In this document: one piece after another, positions 27,518 to 36,866 of the stretch | How the letters are laid out: the number at the start of each line of letters is the position of its first letter | Position numbering within the stretch: position 1 is the stretch's first letter | Assembly (NCBI RefSeq): GCF_002266435.3 | Contig: NZ_CP029426.2 | Span: forward strand, 3,440,001-3,504,000 | From: Bradyrhizobium amphicarpaeae | Lineage (GTDB): Bacteria > Pseudomonadota > Alphaproteobacteria > Rhizobiales > Xanthobacteraceae | Length of the DNA stretch: 64,000 bases | Direction: 5' to 3' | Made by a program: the position numbers and the translations under genes | The notes under the pieces: generated by a model | The model's database searches: none | What the model saw: the letters and a program-made list of their open reading frames with translations, nothing else | What the model was told of the DNA's origin: nothing

Positions 27518-29053
27518 TCAGGCTCCGGCGGGGGAGCGAACCGGCCGCAGCAGAAACGCCGGCAGATGCGAGTGATCGCCGGGCTCGCTGTCGGCCTCGC
27601 GCTGGCGGCGGGGCTCGGGCCGGCCGATCGACGGCACATGCGACGGATTGGCCGGCTGGCGCGCGCCATGACGCGGCTCGGACGATTGTCGGGCTTCCCG
27701 CGGGGGCCTCGGCTCGCGTGCAGGCCTCGCCTCGGGGGCGGGCCGCGCTTCGGCCGACGGCGTTGTCTCGGAAGCGTGCCTCGCTTCGCCACGCGGTTCG
27801 CGCGGCTCGTGGCTGCGCTCACGGTCGCGACCGCCGCGCTGCGGCTTGCCGCGTCCGCCACGTGAACGCTCGCGGCCGCGCGACTCGCGCGGGCGATCAC
27901 TATGTTCGCCAGTGTCGGCACTCACTGCGTAGTCGCCTTCGGCGCGCGGAATGCTCTGGCCGATCAGCTTCTCGATCGCCACCATCGACTTCTGGTCGAG
28001 CGGCGTCACCAGCGAGATCGCGGTGCCGGTGCGACCGGCGCGGCCGGTGCGGCCGACGCGATGGACGTAATCGTCGGGATGGTGGGGAACGTCGAAATTG
28101 AAGACGTGGCTGACTTCGGGGATGTCGAGGCCACGGGCGGCGACGTCGGAGGCGACCAGCAGAGGCAGCTCACCCTTGCGGAACTGTTCGAGCGCCGCCG
28201 TGCGGGCCGACTGGTCCATGTCGCCGTGCAGCGCGCCGACACTGAAACCGTGCTTCTGCAGCGATTTGTGAACGATCGCGACCTCGCGCTTGCGATTGCA
28301 GAAGATGATCGCGTTCTGGAGATCCTTGGCCTCGCGCAGCAGGCGTCGCAGCAATTCGCGCTTCTCATGCGCTTCGCGCCCGGCCGGGACCTGACACTGC
28401 GTGACGGTCACGGCGGTGGTAGCGGGCTTGGAAACTTCGACCTTCTGCGGGTTGTGCAGGAAGGTCTCAGTGATGCGCCGGATTTCCGGCGGCATGGTCG
28501 CGGTGAAGAACAGGGTCTGCCGCGTGAAGGGGACGAGCTTGCAGACGCGTTCGATGTCGGGGATGAAGCCCATGTCCAGCATGCGGTCGGCTTCGTCGAT
28601 GACGAGCAACTCGACGCCGGTGAGGAGCAAACCGCCGCGCTCGGTATGGTCGAGCAGGCGGCCGGGGGTGGCGATCAGCACGTCGACGCCACGCGTCAGC
28701 TTGGCATCCTGGTCGCCGAAGGAAACGCCGCCGATCAGGAGGGCGACGTTGAGTTTCTGGCCGGCGCCGTAGCGGTCGAAGTTTTCCTTGACCTGCGCCG
28801 CGAGCTCGCGGGTCGGCTCGAGGATCAGCGTGCGCGGCATGCGTGCGCGGGCGCGACCCTTTTCGAGGATGGTGAGCATCGGCAGCACGAAGGCCGCGGT
28901 CTTGCCGGTGCCGGTCTGGGCGATTCCGAGCACGTCCTTGCGTGCGAGGACGTGGGGGATCGCCTGTTCCTGAATGGGGGTGGGGGTGGTGTAGCCGGTG
29001 GCCGCGACTGCGGCGAGGACTTTTTCGGATAGTCCGAGATCTGAAAAGGACAT
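27518..29053 (-). CDS. rhlE: DEAD-box RNA helicase, RhlE-like
   Basis: ATP-dependent RNA helicase of 511 residues. Motifs in order: Q motif GYTTPTPIQEQAIP, Walker A AQTGTGKT, PTRELAAQ, TPGRLLDH, DEAD in VIDEADRMLDMGF, motif III TAT, and motif VI HRVGRTGRAGRTG. From about residue 385 the tail is disordered and rich in Arg, Glu, Pro and Gly (RGRERSRGGRGKPQRGGRDR), typical of RNA-binding extensions in this subgroup. Likely role: ribosome assembly or RNA turnover. Confidence 0.94.
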   Translation of the reverse strand: MSFSDLGLSEKVLAAVAATGYTTPTPIQEQAIPHVLARKDVLGIAQTGTGKTAAFVLPMLTILEKGRARARMPRTLILEPTRELAAQVKENFDRYGAGQKLNVALLIGGVSFGDQDAKLTRGVDVLIATPGRLLDHTERGGLLLTGVELLVIDEADRMLDMGFIPDIERVCKLVPFTRQTLFFTATMPPEIRRITETFLHNPQKVEVSKPATTAVTVTQCQVPAGREAHEKRELLRRLLREAKDLQNAIIFCNRKREVAIVHKSLQKHGFSVGALHGDMDQSARTAALEQFRKGELPLLVASDVAARGLDIPEVSHVFNFDVPHHPDDYVHRVGRTGRAGRTGTAISLVTPLDQKSMVAIEKLIGQSIPRAEGDYAVSADTGEHSDRPRESRGRERSRGGRGKPQRGGRDRERSHEPREPRGEARHASETTPSAEARPAPEARPAREPRPPREARQSSEPRHGARQPANPSHVPSIGRPEPRRQREADSEPGDHSHLPAFLLRPVRSPAGA

Positions 29054-29353
29054 TGAGCCTCTGGTCGAAACCGCCGTTCGGAATCGAGGGTAATAAGGCT
29101 GTCGCGTTCCACCCCGAAACGGCGCGCTCTCAAAGAAGCTGGGGGTGCTGACTCACGCGAACAAAGCGCCAGGCTCAGGAATCGCTCTTCGATACCGAGC
29201 CGCGTCGACCCGGAACATAGGCGGGAATCGGCCAAAGTCAATGGAGCGGCGCGGGAAGGTCCTAAAAAACCTGAGGTTTTACCAAATAGCGGGCGCGGCT
29301 GGGTTTTTCCGCCCAGCCGCACGCCCAGGCCGGGGCCGCCAAAATGGCGGCTA
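29054..29353. other. Intergenic region: helicase 5' region and AraC-gene terminators
   Basis: No gene seen. Next to the araC stop, on the minus strand, three hairpins follow each other: GCCGCCATTTTGGCGGC (29336-29352), GGCTGGGCGG-AAAA-CCCAGCC (about 29302-29327), and AAAACCTCAGGTTTT followed by T's (about 29270-29286). These probably end the AraC transcript. The remaining 200 bases upstream of the helicase start would hold its promoter and a leader; I cannot place the promoter. Confidence 0.5.
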
Positions 29354-30379
29354 ATGCCCATCCGAGCCCCGCGCCCGGAAGTCACCGGGGGCCATGCCAT
29401 AGGCGGCATTGAAGACCCGGTAATAGGTCGCGAGGCTCTCGAAGCCACAGGAGGTGGCGATGTCGGCGATCAGCCGCTCCGGTGCCTCCCGCATCAGGCG
29501 GCGGCTCTGCTTCAGGCGTTCGTCGGTCACGGTCTGCGAGAAGGTCTTCGCCGCGGTCTCGAACAGCATGTGCAGGTGGCGCACGGACACGCCGAGCTGG
29601 TCGGCCACCATCGTCGGCGCCAGATCCGGGTTTTGCAGGTGGCCCGCGATCAGGCGCCGGGCCTGCGAGAGGCGGGCGGTCCGCAGCGCAGCCTGTCCGC
29701 GCCGGCTGCCGGGCCTGACGATGCCGCGCTCGATCAGCGCCAGATGGGCCAAAGCCTGGACGAGCGAGGTCGCATCGACGGCGCTACCATCAGCGGCCTC
29801 ATCGAGATCGGCAAAGCAGGCGCCGAGCAGCGGCGCCAGGCTGGGATCGCTGAAGGTCCGGGGCGCCAACTCGCGCATGCGCCTGTCCTGCGTCGGAATG
29901 CTGCCGAGCGGGATCTTCAGGATCCGCAAGTGGAAGCCTCCGGCGCCGAGCGGCGCGGTGCGGTAGGGTAGGTCGGTATGGCTGGTGGCGAAACTGCCGT
30001 TGGCGATCGCGAAGTCGTTTCCGCGCATGCCGCCGAACCAGCCGCCGCTGCCGAGCTGCTGGTAGACGCAGATGCTTTCGCCGGGTGCGTCGGCGATGTC
30101 GGAGCTGCTGCGTTCGACCGTATATTGCGAGGCCTTCAGCTCGACGAGGCCAGCGCCGCCGAGCTGGCGCAGCGAGAACTCGCCGAAGAAATCCCCGCGC
30201 CGTTCGCGCTCGAGTTCGGCGGTAACGCCGAACAAACCCTTGGAGCGCACCTCGCGCCAATAATCGAAGCGATCCTTCGGCTCCACCTCTTCGGTACACC
30301 AGCGGTACACGGCAGCCCCCTCGCTTCCAGTGCGTTGCCCGATGCCAAAGAAAGAGCAGATTCCAGCGCAATCTGCCAT
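29354..30379 (-). CDS. AraC family transcriptional regulator
   Basis: DNA-binding regulator of 341 residues. Residues 20-210 form an AraC-binding-like domain (VEPKDRFDYWREVRSKGLFG is typical of the AraC_binding_2 group). The C-terminal double helix-turn-helix is clear: LAPTMVADQLGVSVRHLHMLF and IADIATSCGFESLATYYRVF followed by YGMAPGDFR. ATG 30379 is used; an in-frame GTG at 30442 would add 21 residues. It is divergent from the caspase-like gene and could regulate it. Confidence 0.9.
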
Positions 30380-30516
30380 AGGCAGATCGTGGAACCGGGG
30401 CCCGGGCGCTTGAACCCTCGCTACGTCTGGGCCGACTATCACACAGCGGCAGGGGGGCCAATGAACTGCCGTTCGAGGGAAGCGGCGTGGCGCCGTTCTG
30501 CAACGGGAATTTTGCG

Positions 30517-32031
30517 ATGACGCGTCGGCTTTTTGGAATTTTGGCGGCCCTTGGCCTGGCGGCGAGCCTGAGCGGCTTCGTCGCGCCCGCCCATGCCGAG
30601 AAACGTGTCGCGCTCGTCGTAGGCAACAACGATTACAGGAACGTCCCGAAGCTGCTCAAGGCGGTCAACGACGCCCGCACCATGGGCGATACGCTGAAGC
30701 AGCTCGGCTTCTCGGTGATGGTCGCCGAGAACCAGAGCCGGCAGCAATTCTCCGAGACCCTGCTTGCCTTCGACAAGGCGATCGAGCCCGGCGACACCGC
30801 GTTCTTCTTCTACGCCGGCCACGGCTTCGAGATCGCGGGCCAGAACTATTTGCTGCCGACCGACGTGCCGGCGGCGACCGAAGGTCAGGAAGAGCTGGTG
30901 CGCGACGCCTCGATCCTGGCTGACCGCATCGTCGAGCGCCTCCAGAACAAGAAGGCGCGGACTTCGATCCTCGTGTTCGACGCCTGTCGCAACAACCCGT
31001 TCGAGCGCAAGGGAACCCGCGCAGTCGCCGGTGGCGGCGGGCTTGCTCCGATGGTGCAGTTGCCCGAAGGCGTGTTCTCGGTGTTTTCGGCCGGTCCCCG
31101 CCAGACTGCGCTCGACCGCCTCTCCAACGACGACGCCAATCCCAATTCGGTGTTCACGCGCACTTTCGCCAAGGAGTTGCTGCAACCCGGCGAGAACCTC
31201 GTGCAGGTGGCGCAGCGCACCCGCCGTCTCGTCAGCGCGATGGCCGACACCGTCAAGCACAGGCAAGTGCCGGTCTATTTCGACCAGATGGTTGACGACG
31301 TCTTCCTCAGCGGCACGGCGAAAGATGCCGTCGCGCGGCCGGCCGATCCGCCGCCGCAGAAACTCGCGGCGCTGCCGCCGGTGTCGGTGCCGCAAATGCC
31401 GAAGGAAGAATCCATCAACGCGCCGATCGCGAGCTTCTCGCGGCACAATGGCGGCTGGAGCGTCGTGTTCTCCTTTGCCGACCCGACGCTCGGCATTTCC
31501 TGGCGCATGGCCGGCAAGGGCGATTTCCGCGAGACCGGCTTCATCGACACGCTCGATCCGCGCACGCGCAAGCGGATGCCGAACCCGTCGATCGAATTGC
31601 CGCCGGATGCTGCGGCAGGCACCATCGAGGTTCGCTATGTCGATCAGTCCGGGGACATGCAGGGGCCGTTCCCGATCCGGTTCGATCCCGAGGCCGCACT
31701 GATCCGGGACCAGCGCAAGATCCTCGACATGACCGCGACGAGCTGGCTGTCGTTCCGCGAGTTCAACGGACTGCTGGTCTACTACACGCACCTCGTGTCC
31801 TATCGCTGCGCCATTCGCGAGGTGCGCATCGGCATCGACAGCGCCGTGCCCAACCAGGTGCTGAAGATGCCCGCTTGCGACATGCGCGATCCCAGTGCGA
31901 TCACCGCCGGCATGCCGCTCTACATGAAGCTCGCGCCAAGCACGCAGTCCATCTCGGTGGAACTGACCTATCGCGACGGCAGCGTCTCCGAGATCAAGAG
32001 TTTTCGGGCCGCGAACCGCAGCAACAATTGA
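30517..32031 (+). CDS. Secreted caspase-like (peptidase C14) protein
   Basis: Caspase-fold protease of 504 residues with a clear signal peptide (MTRRLFGILAALGLAASL, cut after AHA), so it acts in the periplasm or outside. The caspase domain (about 28-270) has VALVVGNNDYRNVPKL, the catalytic His in FFFYAGHGFEI and the catalytic Cys in LVFDACRNNPF. The Asp-Ala-Cys-Arg-Asn-Asn-Pro form is typical of bacterial orthocaspases. Residues 270-504 form an unassigned beta-rich C-terminal region. ATG 30517 is chosen because the signal peptide starts there. Confidence 0.93.
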   Translation: MTRRLFGILAALGLAASLSGFVAPAHAEKRVALVVGNNDYRNVPKLLKAVNDARTMGDTLKQLGFSVMVAENQSRQQFSETLLAFDKAIEPGDTAFFFYAGHGFEIAGQNYLLPTDVPAATEGQEELVRDASILADRIVERLQNKKARTSILVFDACRNNPFERKGTRAVAGGGGLAPMVQLPEGVFSVFSAGPRQTALDRLSNDDANPNSVFTRTFAKELLQPGENLVQVAQRTRRLVSAMADTVKHRQVPVYFDQMVDDVFLSGTAKDAVARPADPPPQKLAALPPVSVPQMPKEESINAPIASFSRHNGGWSVVFSFADPTLGISWRMAGKGDFRETGFIDTLDPRTRKRMPNPSIELPPDAAAGTIEVRYVDQSGDMQGPFPIRFDPEAALIRDQRKILDMTATSWLSFREFNGLLVYYTHLVSYRCAIREVRIGIDSAVPNQVLKMPACDMRDPSAITAGMPLYMKLAPSTQSISVELTYRDGSVSEIKSFRAANRSNN

Positions 32032-32112
32032 GGCCGTGTTGATCGGGCGGGGCGTGACGGGGTGGACGAAGTTTAATCGGACAAGCCAGGGGTGGAAGTG
32101 TTAGAGGCGGGG

Positions 32113-32325
32113 ATGATAAAATTCATTATCGTCGCGCTGCTCACGACGCTTCCGGCATTGGCGCAAACTACTCCAATCCCCACGCCGCCAGTCACCGACA
32201 GGGAACGCGTCCAGGCGGACCGTGCGAAAGCCGCCGAGGATGAAAAAGTGGCTCCGGCCGCGCGTCCGTGGGATCGCGACGCGGACGGCAAGCGTCCGTG
32301 GGAACGGAAGTCGTCAAAGCCCTGA
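32113..32325 (+). CDS. Small secreted protein, unknown function
   Basis: Product of 70 residues with a signal peptide (MIKFIIVALLTTLPALAQ, cut near LAQ) and a charged, Pro/Asp/Arg-rich mature part containing ARPWDRDADGKRPWERK, where RPW(D/E)R appears twice. GAGGCGGGG precedes the ATG. It follows the caspase-like gene by 81 bases in the same direction. No family recognised. Confidence 0.65.
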   Translation: MIKFIIVALLTTLPALAQTTPIPTPPVTDRERVQADRAKAAEDEKVAPAARPWDRDADGKRPWERKSSKP

Positions 32326-32408
32326 GCCGAGCAAAGAGCCGTTCGCCGCAGGCGAAAGGAACAACTCCTCGGTCACCTGGATTGTCCACCAAACCAGGGA
32401 GACGATCC

Positions 32409-32804
32409 ATGATACGCAAGTCCATCCTCGTAGCCTTCGCATGCGCTGCGCTTTCGACGACCGCTTTTGCTCAGGGAGGCGGTGGCGGAGGAGGTGGTGG
32501 TGGTGCGGGTGGCGGCGCCGGCGCGGGATCCGCGGCCAGTTCGGGTGCGGGAACAGGCACGTCATCCAGCAGCGCCAATTCGGGGCCGTCGGCTCCGTCG
32601 GGGATGGGGACCCATGGCACCACCACGGGGGCCAACGTCAACACCAACAACAGCCAGAACAATCCGAACGTTCAGTCGCCGACTGCGAATGGTACGTCCC
32701 CGACAGCCGCGCAAGCTGAGCGGAACGCTGGGGTCGGTCATGCGCCCAACGGGCTGCCGATCGGCAGCCCGGGCACCGGGACCAGCAATGAGGATCAGAA
32801 ATAG
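32409..32804 (+). CDS. Small secreted Gly/Ser/Asn-rich protein
   Basis: Product of 131 residues: signal peptide (MIRKSILVAFACAALSTTAF, cut near AFA), then a run of ten glycines, a Gly/Ala/Ser stretch, an Asn/Thr-rich stretch and a C-terminal HAPNGLPIGSPGTGTSN block. GGGAG lies upstream of the ATG. Low complexity prevents a family call; such proteins occur as hypothetical exported proteins in Bradyrhizobium. A strong terminator follows. Confidence 0.7.
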   Translation: MIRKSILVAFACAALSTTAFAQGGGGGGGGGGAGGGAGAGSAASSGAGTGTSSSSANSGPSAPSGMGTHGTTTGANVNTNNSQNNPNVQSPTANGTSPTAAQAERNAGVGHAPNGLPIGSPGTGTSNEDQK

Positions 32805-32820
32805 TTTGGCATCCGTTCAT

Positions 32821-32848
32821 GAAAGGCCCGCAGTGCGGGCCTTTCTGT
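32821..32848 (+). terminator. Rho-independent terminator (bidirectional)
   Basis: Perfect 11-bp stem GAAAGGCCCGC / GCGGGCCTTTC (32821-32831 and 32835-32845) with loop AGT and a T-rich tail. It ends the Gly-rich gene and is placed to end the small minus-strand gene at 32941-33060 as well. Confidence 0.85.
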
Positions 32849-32940
32849 CTCCGCGACGGCCTGTCTCGGGGCGGCCGGCGGCCTGACGCGCACGGCAGAT
32901 GCAGGTGGCTCCTGCCGCAGACAACGCTAGGCACCCGGCT

Positions 32941-33060
32941 CTAAACCCGCGGCTCGCTCTCTTCCGCATCGCGGCTTCGGCGCGTGCGCAGATAGACGAG
33001 CGCGATATTGATGGCCAGCCAGGCTGCCACACATGTCAGCAACCATGCCACGTTGAACAT
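32941..33060 (-). CDS. Putative 39-residue membrane protein
   Basis: Frame begins MFNVAWLLTCVAAWLAINIA, continues to LVYLRTRRSR and ends in an acidic tail (EESEPRV). It has one membrane segment with a positive cytoplasmic flank and a charged C terminus. AGAGGG lies just before the ATG, and a bidirectional terminator lies about 95 bases downstream. Too short for automated calling in some pipelines. No function can be proposed. Confidence 0.5.
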   Translation of the reverse strand: MFNVAWLLTCVAAWLAINIALVYLRTRRSRDAEESEPRV

Positions 33061-33262
33061 TCCCTCTCATGCTCTTCTTGGTCGTATATCCCATAACAAC
33101 CCGGAGCCCCCGTTTATTCCCGGGACGCGAAGGGCCGGCGTGATCCGGGCTGCCGGCCGGTCCGAACATGGCGCATCCAGATTCAGGCTCAGCCCGGCCG
33201 GAATCGGCGTTATATTGCCCGCCATATCTTGACCGATACTCGCATCGCGGATCGTGGCTGCC

Positions 33263-34510
33263 ATGACCACCGACCGACAACCGAACCGGACGAAAAAAGT
33301 CCGCTGCTGCATCGTCGGCGGCGGCCCCGCCGGGATGATGCTCGGCTATCTCCTGGGGCGCGCCGGCATCGAGGTCGTGGTGCTGGAGAAGCATGCCGAT
33401 TTTTTCCGCGATTTCCGCGGCGATACCGTGCATCCCTCGACGCTTGAAGTGATGGACGAGCTCGGCCTGATCGACGGCTTCCTGAAGCTGCCGCATCAGC
33501 GCCTGCAGAAGATGGACGGCCTGTTCGGCGGCACGCCGGTGCGCATCGCCGATCTTTCCCGGCTCCACACCAAATACCCCTTCATCGCCTTCATGCCGCA
33601 ATGGGACTTTCTGAATTTCCTGCGCGAGGCCGGCCGGCGCTTTACCTCGCTCGAGGTGATGATGAGCACCGAGGCGGTCGATGTGATCCGCCGCGGCGAG
33701 ACGATCGCCGGGGTGCGGGCGAAAACGCCTGACGGCATCGTCGACATCGAAGCCGATCTCACTATCGCCTGCGACGGCCGGCATTCGACGGTGCGCGAGC
33801 GTGCGGGCCTCGGCGTCGAGGAGATCGGCGCCCCGATGGACGTGCTGTGGTTTCGCGCCGGCCGCAGACCCGACGAAACGGAAAACGTGTTCGCGCGCGT
33901 CGAGCCCGGCAAGATGATGATCACGTTCGATCGCGGCGACTATTGGCAATGCGCCTATGTCATCGCCAAGGGACAGTATCAGGCGGTGAAGGCGAGGGGC
34001 CTGCAGGCGCTGCTCGACGACGTCGTACGCATGGCGCCGATGCTGAAGGGCGGCATCGCCGACGTGAAGAGCTTCGACGACGTCAAGCTGCTGACCGTCG
34101 CCATCAACCGCATGGCCCGCTGGACGCGGCCGGGCCTGCTCTGCATCGGCGATGCCGCGCATGCGATGTCGCCGGTCGGCGGCGTCGGCGTCAATCTCGC
34201 CGTGCAGGACGCGGTCGCGACCGCCAATCTCCTGGCGGACAAGCTGCAGCGCGGCTGCCCGTCCGAGAACGATCTCGATGCCGTACGCCGTCGCCGCGAG
34301 TTCCCGGTGAAGATGACGCAGCGGATGCAGGTGGTCGTGCAGAACAGGATCATCAGCGGCGCCCTGCAGGGGAACGACCGGCCGCTCCAAGTGCCGCTGA
34401 TCGTGCGCCTGATCACCGCGCTACCGTGGCTGCAGGGCATTCCGGCGCGCCTGCTTGCGCTCGGCGTGCGGCCCGAGCATGTGCATTCGAAGGCTGCGCC
34501 GGCATCGTAG
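33263..34510 (+). CDS. FAD-dependent monooxygenase (PHBH/UbiH-like)
   Basis: Flavin hydroxylase of 415 residues. The nucleotide-binding fold starts CCIVGGGPAGMMLGYLLGRA, the DG motif is CDGRHSTVRERAG, and the GD motif is LLCIGDAAHAMSPVGGVGVN. These three define class A flavoprotein monooxygenases. RDFRGDTVHPSTLEVMDELG is typical of the branch acting on aromatic or polyketide-like substrates. ATG 33263 is used; GTG 33254 is in frame. No neighbouring pathway genes identify the substrate. Confidence 0.9.
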   Translation: MTTDRQPNRTKKVRCCIVGGGPAGMMLGYLLGRAGIEVVVLEKHADFFRDFRGDTVHPSTLEVMDELGLIDGFLKLPHQRLQKMDGLFGGTPVRIADLSRLHTKYPFIAFMPQWDFLNFLREAGRRFTSLEVMMSTEAVDVIRRGETIAGVRAKTPDGIVDIEADLTIACDGRHSTVRERAGLGVEEIGAPMDVLWFRAGRRPDETENVFARVEPGKMMITFDRGDYWQCAYVIAKGQYQAVKARGLQALLDDVVRMAPMLKGGIADVKSFDDVKLLTVAINRMARWTRPGLLCIGDAAHAMSPVGGVGVNLAVQDAVATANLLADKLQRGCPSENDLDAVRRRREFPVKMTQRMQVVVQNRIISGALQGNDRPLQVPLIVRLITALPWLQGIPARLLALGVRPEHVHSKAAPAS

Positions 34511-34688
34511 CGCTGCAATTCGGTAGGGATAACGTCGCGTTAAATCGCGCATGCGGCGTTGCGCGCGTGCAACAGCGCCGACGGATTTGCGGGCCAGTGC
34601 GTGCCATGCGCCGCGTTAACTCTGTTGATTCGAATTTTAGTAACACCCGTCTGTGACCGTGCGTGCATCAAAGGACACGGGGTGTACC

Positions 34689-35453
34689 ATGCGTAACAAG
34701 TTGATTGCCGCCTTTGCCTGCACGACAGCTCTGGTTTCGACCGGCGCGGCCTCCGCCGCCGATCTCGGCGCGCGCTACACGAAGGCGCCCGCCTACGTGG
34801 AGCCGCTGTTCAACTGGACCGGCTTCTATGTCGGCGGCCACATCGGCGGCGCGTGGACCAACGAGCAGTTCATCAACAACGGGATCGGCGCGCCGTTCGG
34901 CGATCTCGTCCCGGGCCAGGGCTATCGTCAGCGCAGCGCAGGCATCATGGGCGGCGCCCAGATCGGCTACAACTGGCAGGCCAACAACTACGTGTTCGGC
35001 ATGGAAGGCACGATCTCCGGCCTCGACAACAAGGGCTCGTTCACGAACACCGCGTTCGGTGCAGGGGACGACGTGTTCTCCTGGCGCGCCAACGTGCTCG
35101 CGACCGTGGTCGGCCGCGCCGGCTTCGCCGTGCAGAACAACCTCTTCTACATCAAGGGTGGCTATGCCGGCGTGAACAATCGTCTCTCGGTGACCGACAC
35201 GGTTGGTCCGGCGACGGGCTCCGGCGGTCAGACTCACTGGGCCAACGGCTGGACCGTCGGCGCCGGCTGGGAATACGGCGTCACCCGCAACTGGATCGTC
35301 GGCCTCGAATACAATTACGCGGCCTTCGGCAGCCAGACCTATCAGCTCGGCGGCACCTCAGGGAATTACACCTTCGATGCCAAGCCGCGCGACATTCAAT
35401 GGGCCGTCGTGCGCGCGAGCTACAAGTTCGACGCCCCGACCATCCGTTACTGA
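34689..35453 (+). CDS. Outer-membrane beta-barrel porin (Omp31-like)
   Basis: Small outer-membrane protein of 254 residues. Signal peptide MRNKLIAAFACTTALVSTGA is cut after ASA, giving the familiar ADLGARY start. Features of the rhizobial Omp31-type family are LFNWTGFYVGGHIGGAW, alternating hydrophobic strands, and a C-terminal strand ending DAPTIRY with an aromatic last residue. ATG 34689 is preceded by no strong Shine-Dalgarno. A strong terminator follows at 35506. Confidence 0.92.
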   Translation: MRNKLIAAFACTTALVSTGAASAADLGARYTKAPAYVEPLFNWTGFYVGGHIGGAWTNEQFINNGIGAPFGDLVPGQGYRQRSAGIMGGAQIGYNWQANNYVFGMEGTISGLDNKGSFTNTAFGAGDDVFSWRANVLATVVGRAGFAVQNNLFYIKGGYAGVNNRLSVTDTVGPATGSGGQTHWANGWTVGAGWEYGVTRNWIVGLEYNYAAFGSQTYQLGGTSGNYTFDAKPRDIQWAVVRASYKFDAPTIRY

Positions 35454-35505
35454 GCAAGTCGACCGCAACGCGACCAACGATCAAAAAAAGCACTGCCAAA
35501 ATTCA

Positions 35506-35536
35506 AAGCCCCGGACTTGTCCGGGGCTTCTTTTTT
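35506..35536 (+). terminator. Rho-independent terminator after porin
   Basis: Stem AAGCCCCGGAC / GTCCGGGGCTT (35506-35516, 35519-35529) followed by CTTTTTT. Confidence 0.9.
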
Positions 35537-35564
35537 GCGTCGTCGGATCTCGTGCGGTCCGGCC

Positions 35565-36335
35565 TCAGGCCATCACCGAGAAGCCGCCATCGACGGGGAT
35601 CGCGGTGCCCGTGACGAAGTTCGATGCGGGCGATGCCAGGAACACGGCGATGCCGGCGAAATCGTCGATGTCGCCCCAGCGCCCCGCAGGCGTGCGCGCC
35701 AGCACCCGCTCGTGCAATCCCGATACCTGTTGCCGCGCGCCGCGGGTGAGGTCGGTGTCGATCCAGCCCGGCAGGATCGCATTGACCTGGATGTTGTCGG
35801 GCGCCCAGGCATTGGCGCAGGCCCGCGTGTACTGCACGATGCCGCCCTTGCTCGCAGCATAGGCGGTGGCGAAGCTCGCGCCGAAGATCGACATCATCGA
35901 GCCGATGTTGATCACCTTGCCGTTGCCTGACGCCTTCAAGGCCGGGTAGGCGAGCTTGGAGCACAGGAAGGCGCTGGTGAGGTTGGTTTGGATCACCGTG
36001 TTCCACTCGTCGAGTTCGAGCTCGTGCGGCGGCTTGCGGATGCTCATGCCGGCGTTGTTGACGAGGATGTCGATGCGGCCGAGATCCTTCACCACGCGCG
36101 CGATCATGGCCTCGATTGCTGCCTTGTCGGTGACGTCGGTCGCAACCGCGATCGCCTTGATGCCGCGCTGCCTGAGATCTTCGACTGCTGCCTTGGACTT
36201 GGCTTCGTTGCGTCCGACCACGGCGATGTCGGCGCCGGCATCGGCAAGGCCGCGCGCCATCCCGAGCCCGATGCCACCATTACCTCCCGTGACGATCGCG
36301 ACCTTGCCGCGGAGATCGAACCGGCTGGATGTCAT
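35565..36335 (-). CDS. SDR family oxidoreductase
   Basis: Classical short-chain dehydrogenase of 256 residues. Cofactor motif TGGNGGIGLGMARGLADAG, NNAGMS, catalytic Ser region INIGSMMSIFG, and the active YxxxK as TAYAASKGG. The C-terminal GTAIPVDGGFSVMA matches FabG/gluconate-5-dehydrogenase-like members. Arg in VVGRNEAK after the second strand suggests NADP(H). Convergent with the porin. Substrate unknown. Confidence 0.92.
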   Translation of the reverse strand: MTSSRFDLRGKVAIVTGGNGGIGLGMARGLADAGADIAVVGRNEAKSKAAVEDLRQRGIKAIAVATDVTDKAAIEAMIARVVKDLGRIDILVNNAGMSIRKPPHELELDEWNTVIQTNLTSAFLCSKLAYPALKASGNGKVINIGSMMSIFGASFATAYAASKGGIVQYTRACANAWAPDNIQVNAILPGWIDTDLTRGARQQVSGLHERVLARTPAGRWGDIDDFAGIAVFLASPASNFVTGTAIPVDGGFSVMA

Positions 36336-36356
36336 GCTTGTATTCCCTGGTTTCTT

Positions 36357-36542
36357 TTATTGGTTGCTCTGCCAGATCAGCACCAGCCCGAAGCCGGCCA
36401 TGGCGGCGCCATAGCCGGCCCAATGCAGCTGGTTGACCATGAAGCTCGATCGCGGCCAGGGAACCGTACCCGTGCCCTGTCCGATCCAGAGCAGCCCGAC
36501 GGCGAGGGCAAACAGGCCTGCTACAAGCAGAAATCTGCGCAT
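36357..36542 (-). CDS. Small two-span membrane protein
   Basis: Product of 61 residues: MRRFLLVAGLFALAVGLLWI forms one helix, a short loop (GTGTVPWPRSSFMVNQ) follows, and HWAGYGAAMAGFGLVLIW the second. GGAGGA lies four bases before ATG 36542. It is 21 bases upstream of the SDR gene on the same strand, so the two are likely co-transcribed. No family identified with confidence. Confidence 0.7.
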   Translation of the reverse strand: MRRFLLVAGLFALAVGLLWIGQGTGTVPWPRSSFMVNQLHWAGYGAAMAGFGLVLIWQSNQ

Positions 36543-36803
36543 GCATTCCTCCCCGTCGGTCCGCTTCCCTCGCGACTCGCGGCATGAACGATTGCCGTGG
36601 CCACGAAAGCTTGGGGCGCACAGTAACCGCAGCTTCGGTTCGGATACAATGGCGCGGCCGGCAGAGGCCAACGCGGCGAAGCCCGGCGCATGTCGCGATA
36701 CGCGGGCGCGCGATCACCGAATTCTGGTGAGTGACCGATGTCCGGCTCGCCGCTGCGTATGGCGCCGAAATCGAGCTTAGGTCGTCGACCAATCCATAAC
36801 GAA

Positions 36804-36832
36804 AAAGCCCCGGCGATGGCCGGGGCTTTGAC
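36804..36832 (-). terminator. Rho-independent terminator after second porin
   Basis: Stem AAAGCCCCGGC / GCCGGGGCTTT (36804-36814, 36819-36829) with a four-base loop; on the minus strand it ends in five T's. Confidence 0.9.
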
Positions 36833-36866
36833 GTCTGAACTTGCGTTCGGATCAGTCCTTGGTCGC

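Noticed and set aside
26160..27575. 471-codon plus-strand frame across fabA/GGDEF region
   Set aside because: Shadow of the GGDEF gene, with low-complexity Ala/Gly/Asp/Arg composition and no motif.
27475..28101. Plus-strand frames opposite the helicase C-terminal tail
   Set aside because: Mirror of the low-complexity Arg/Pro/Glu tail; the helicase frame is continuous and has all motifs.
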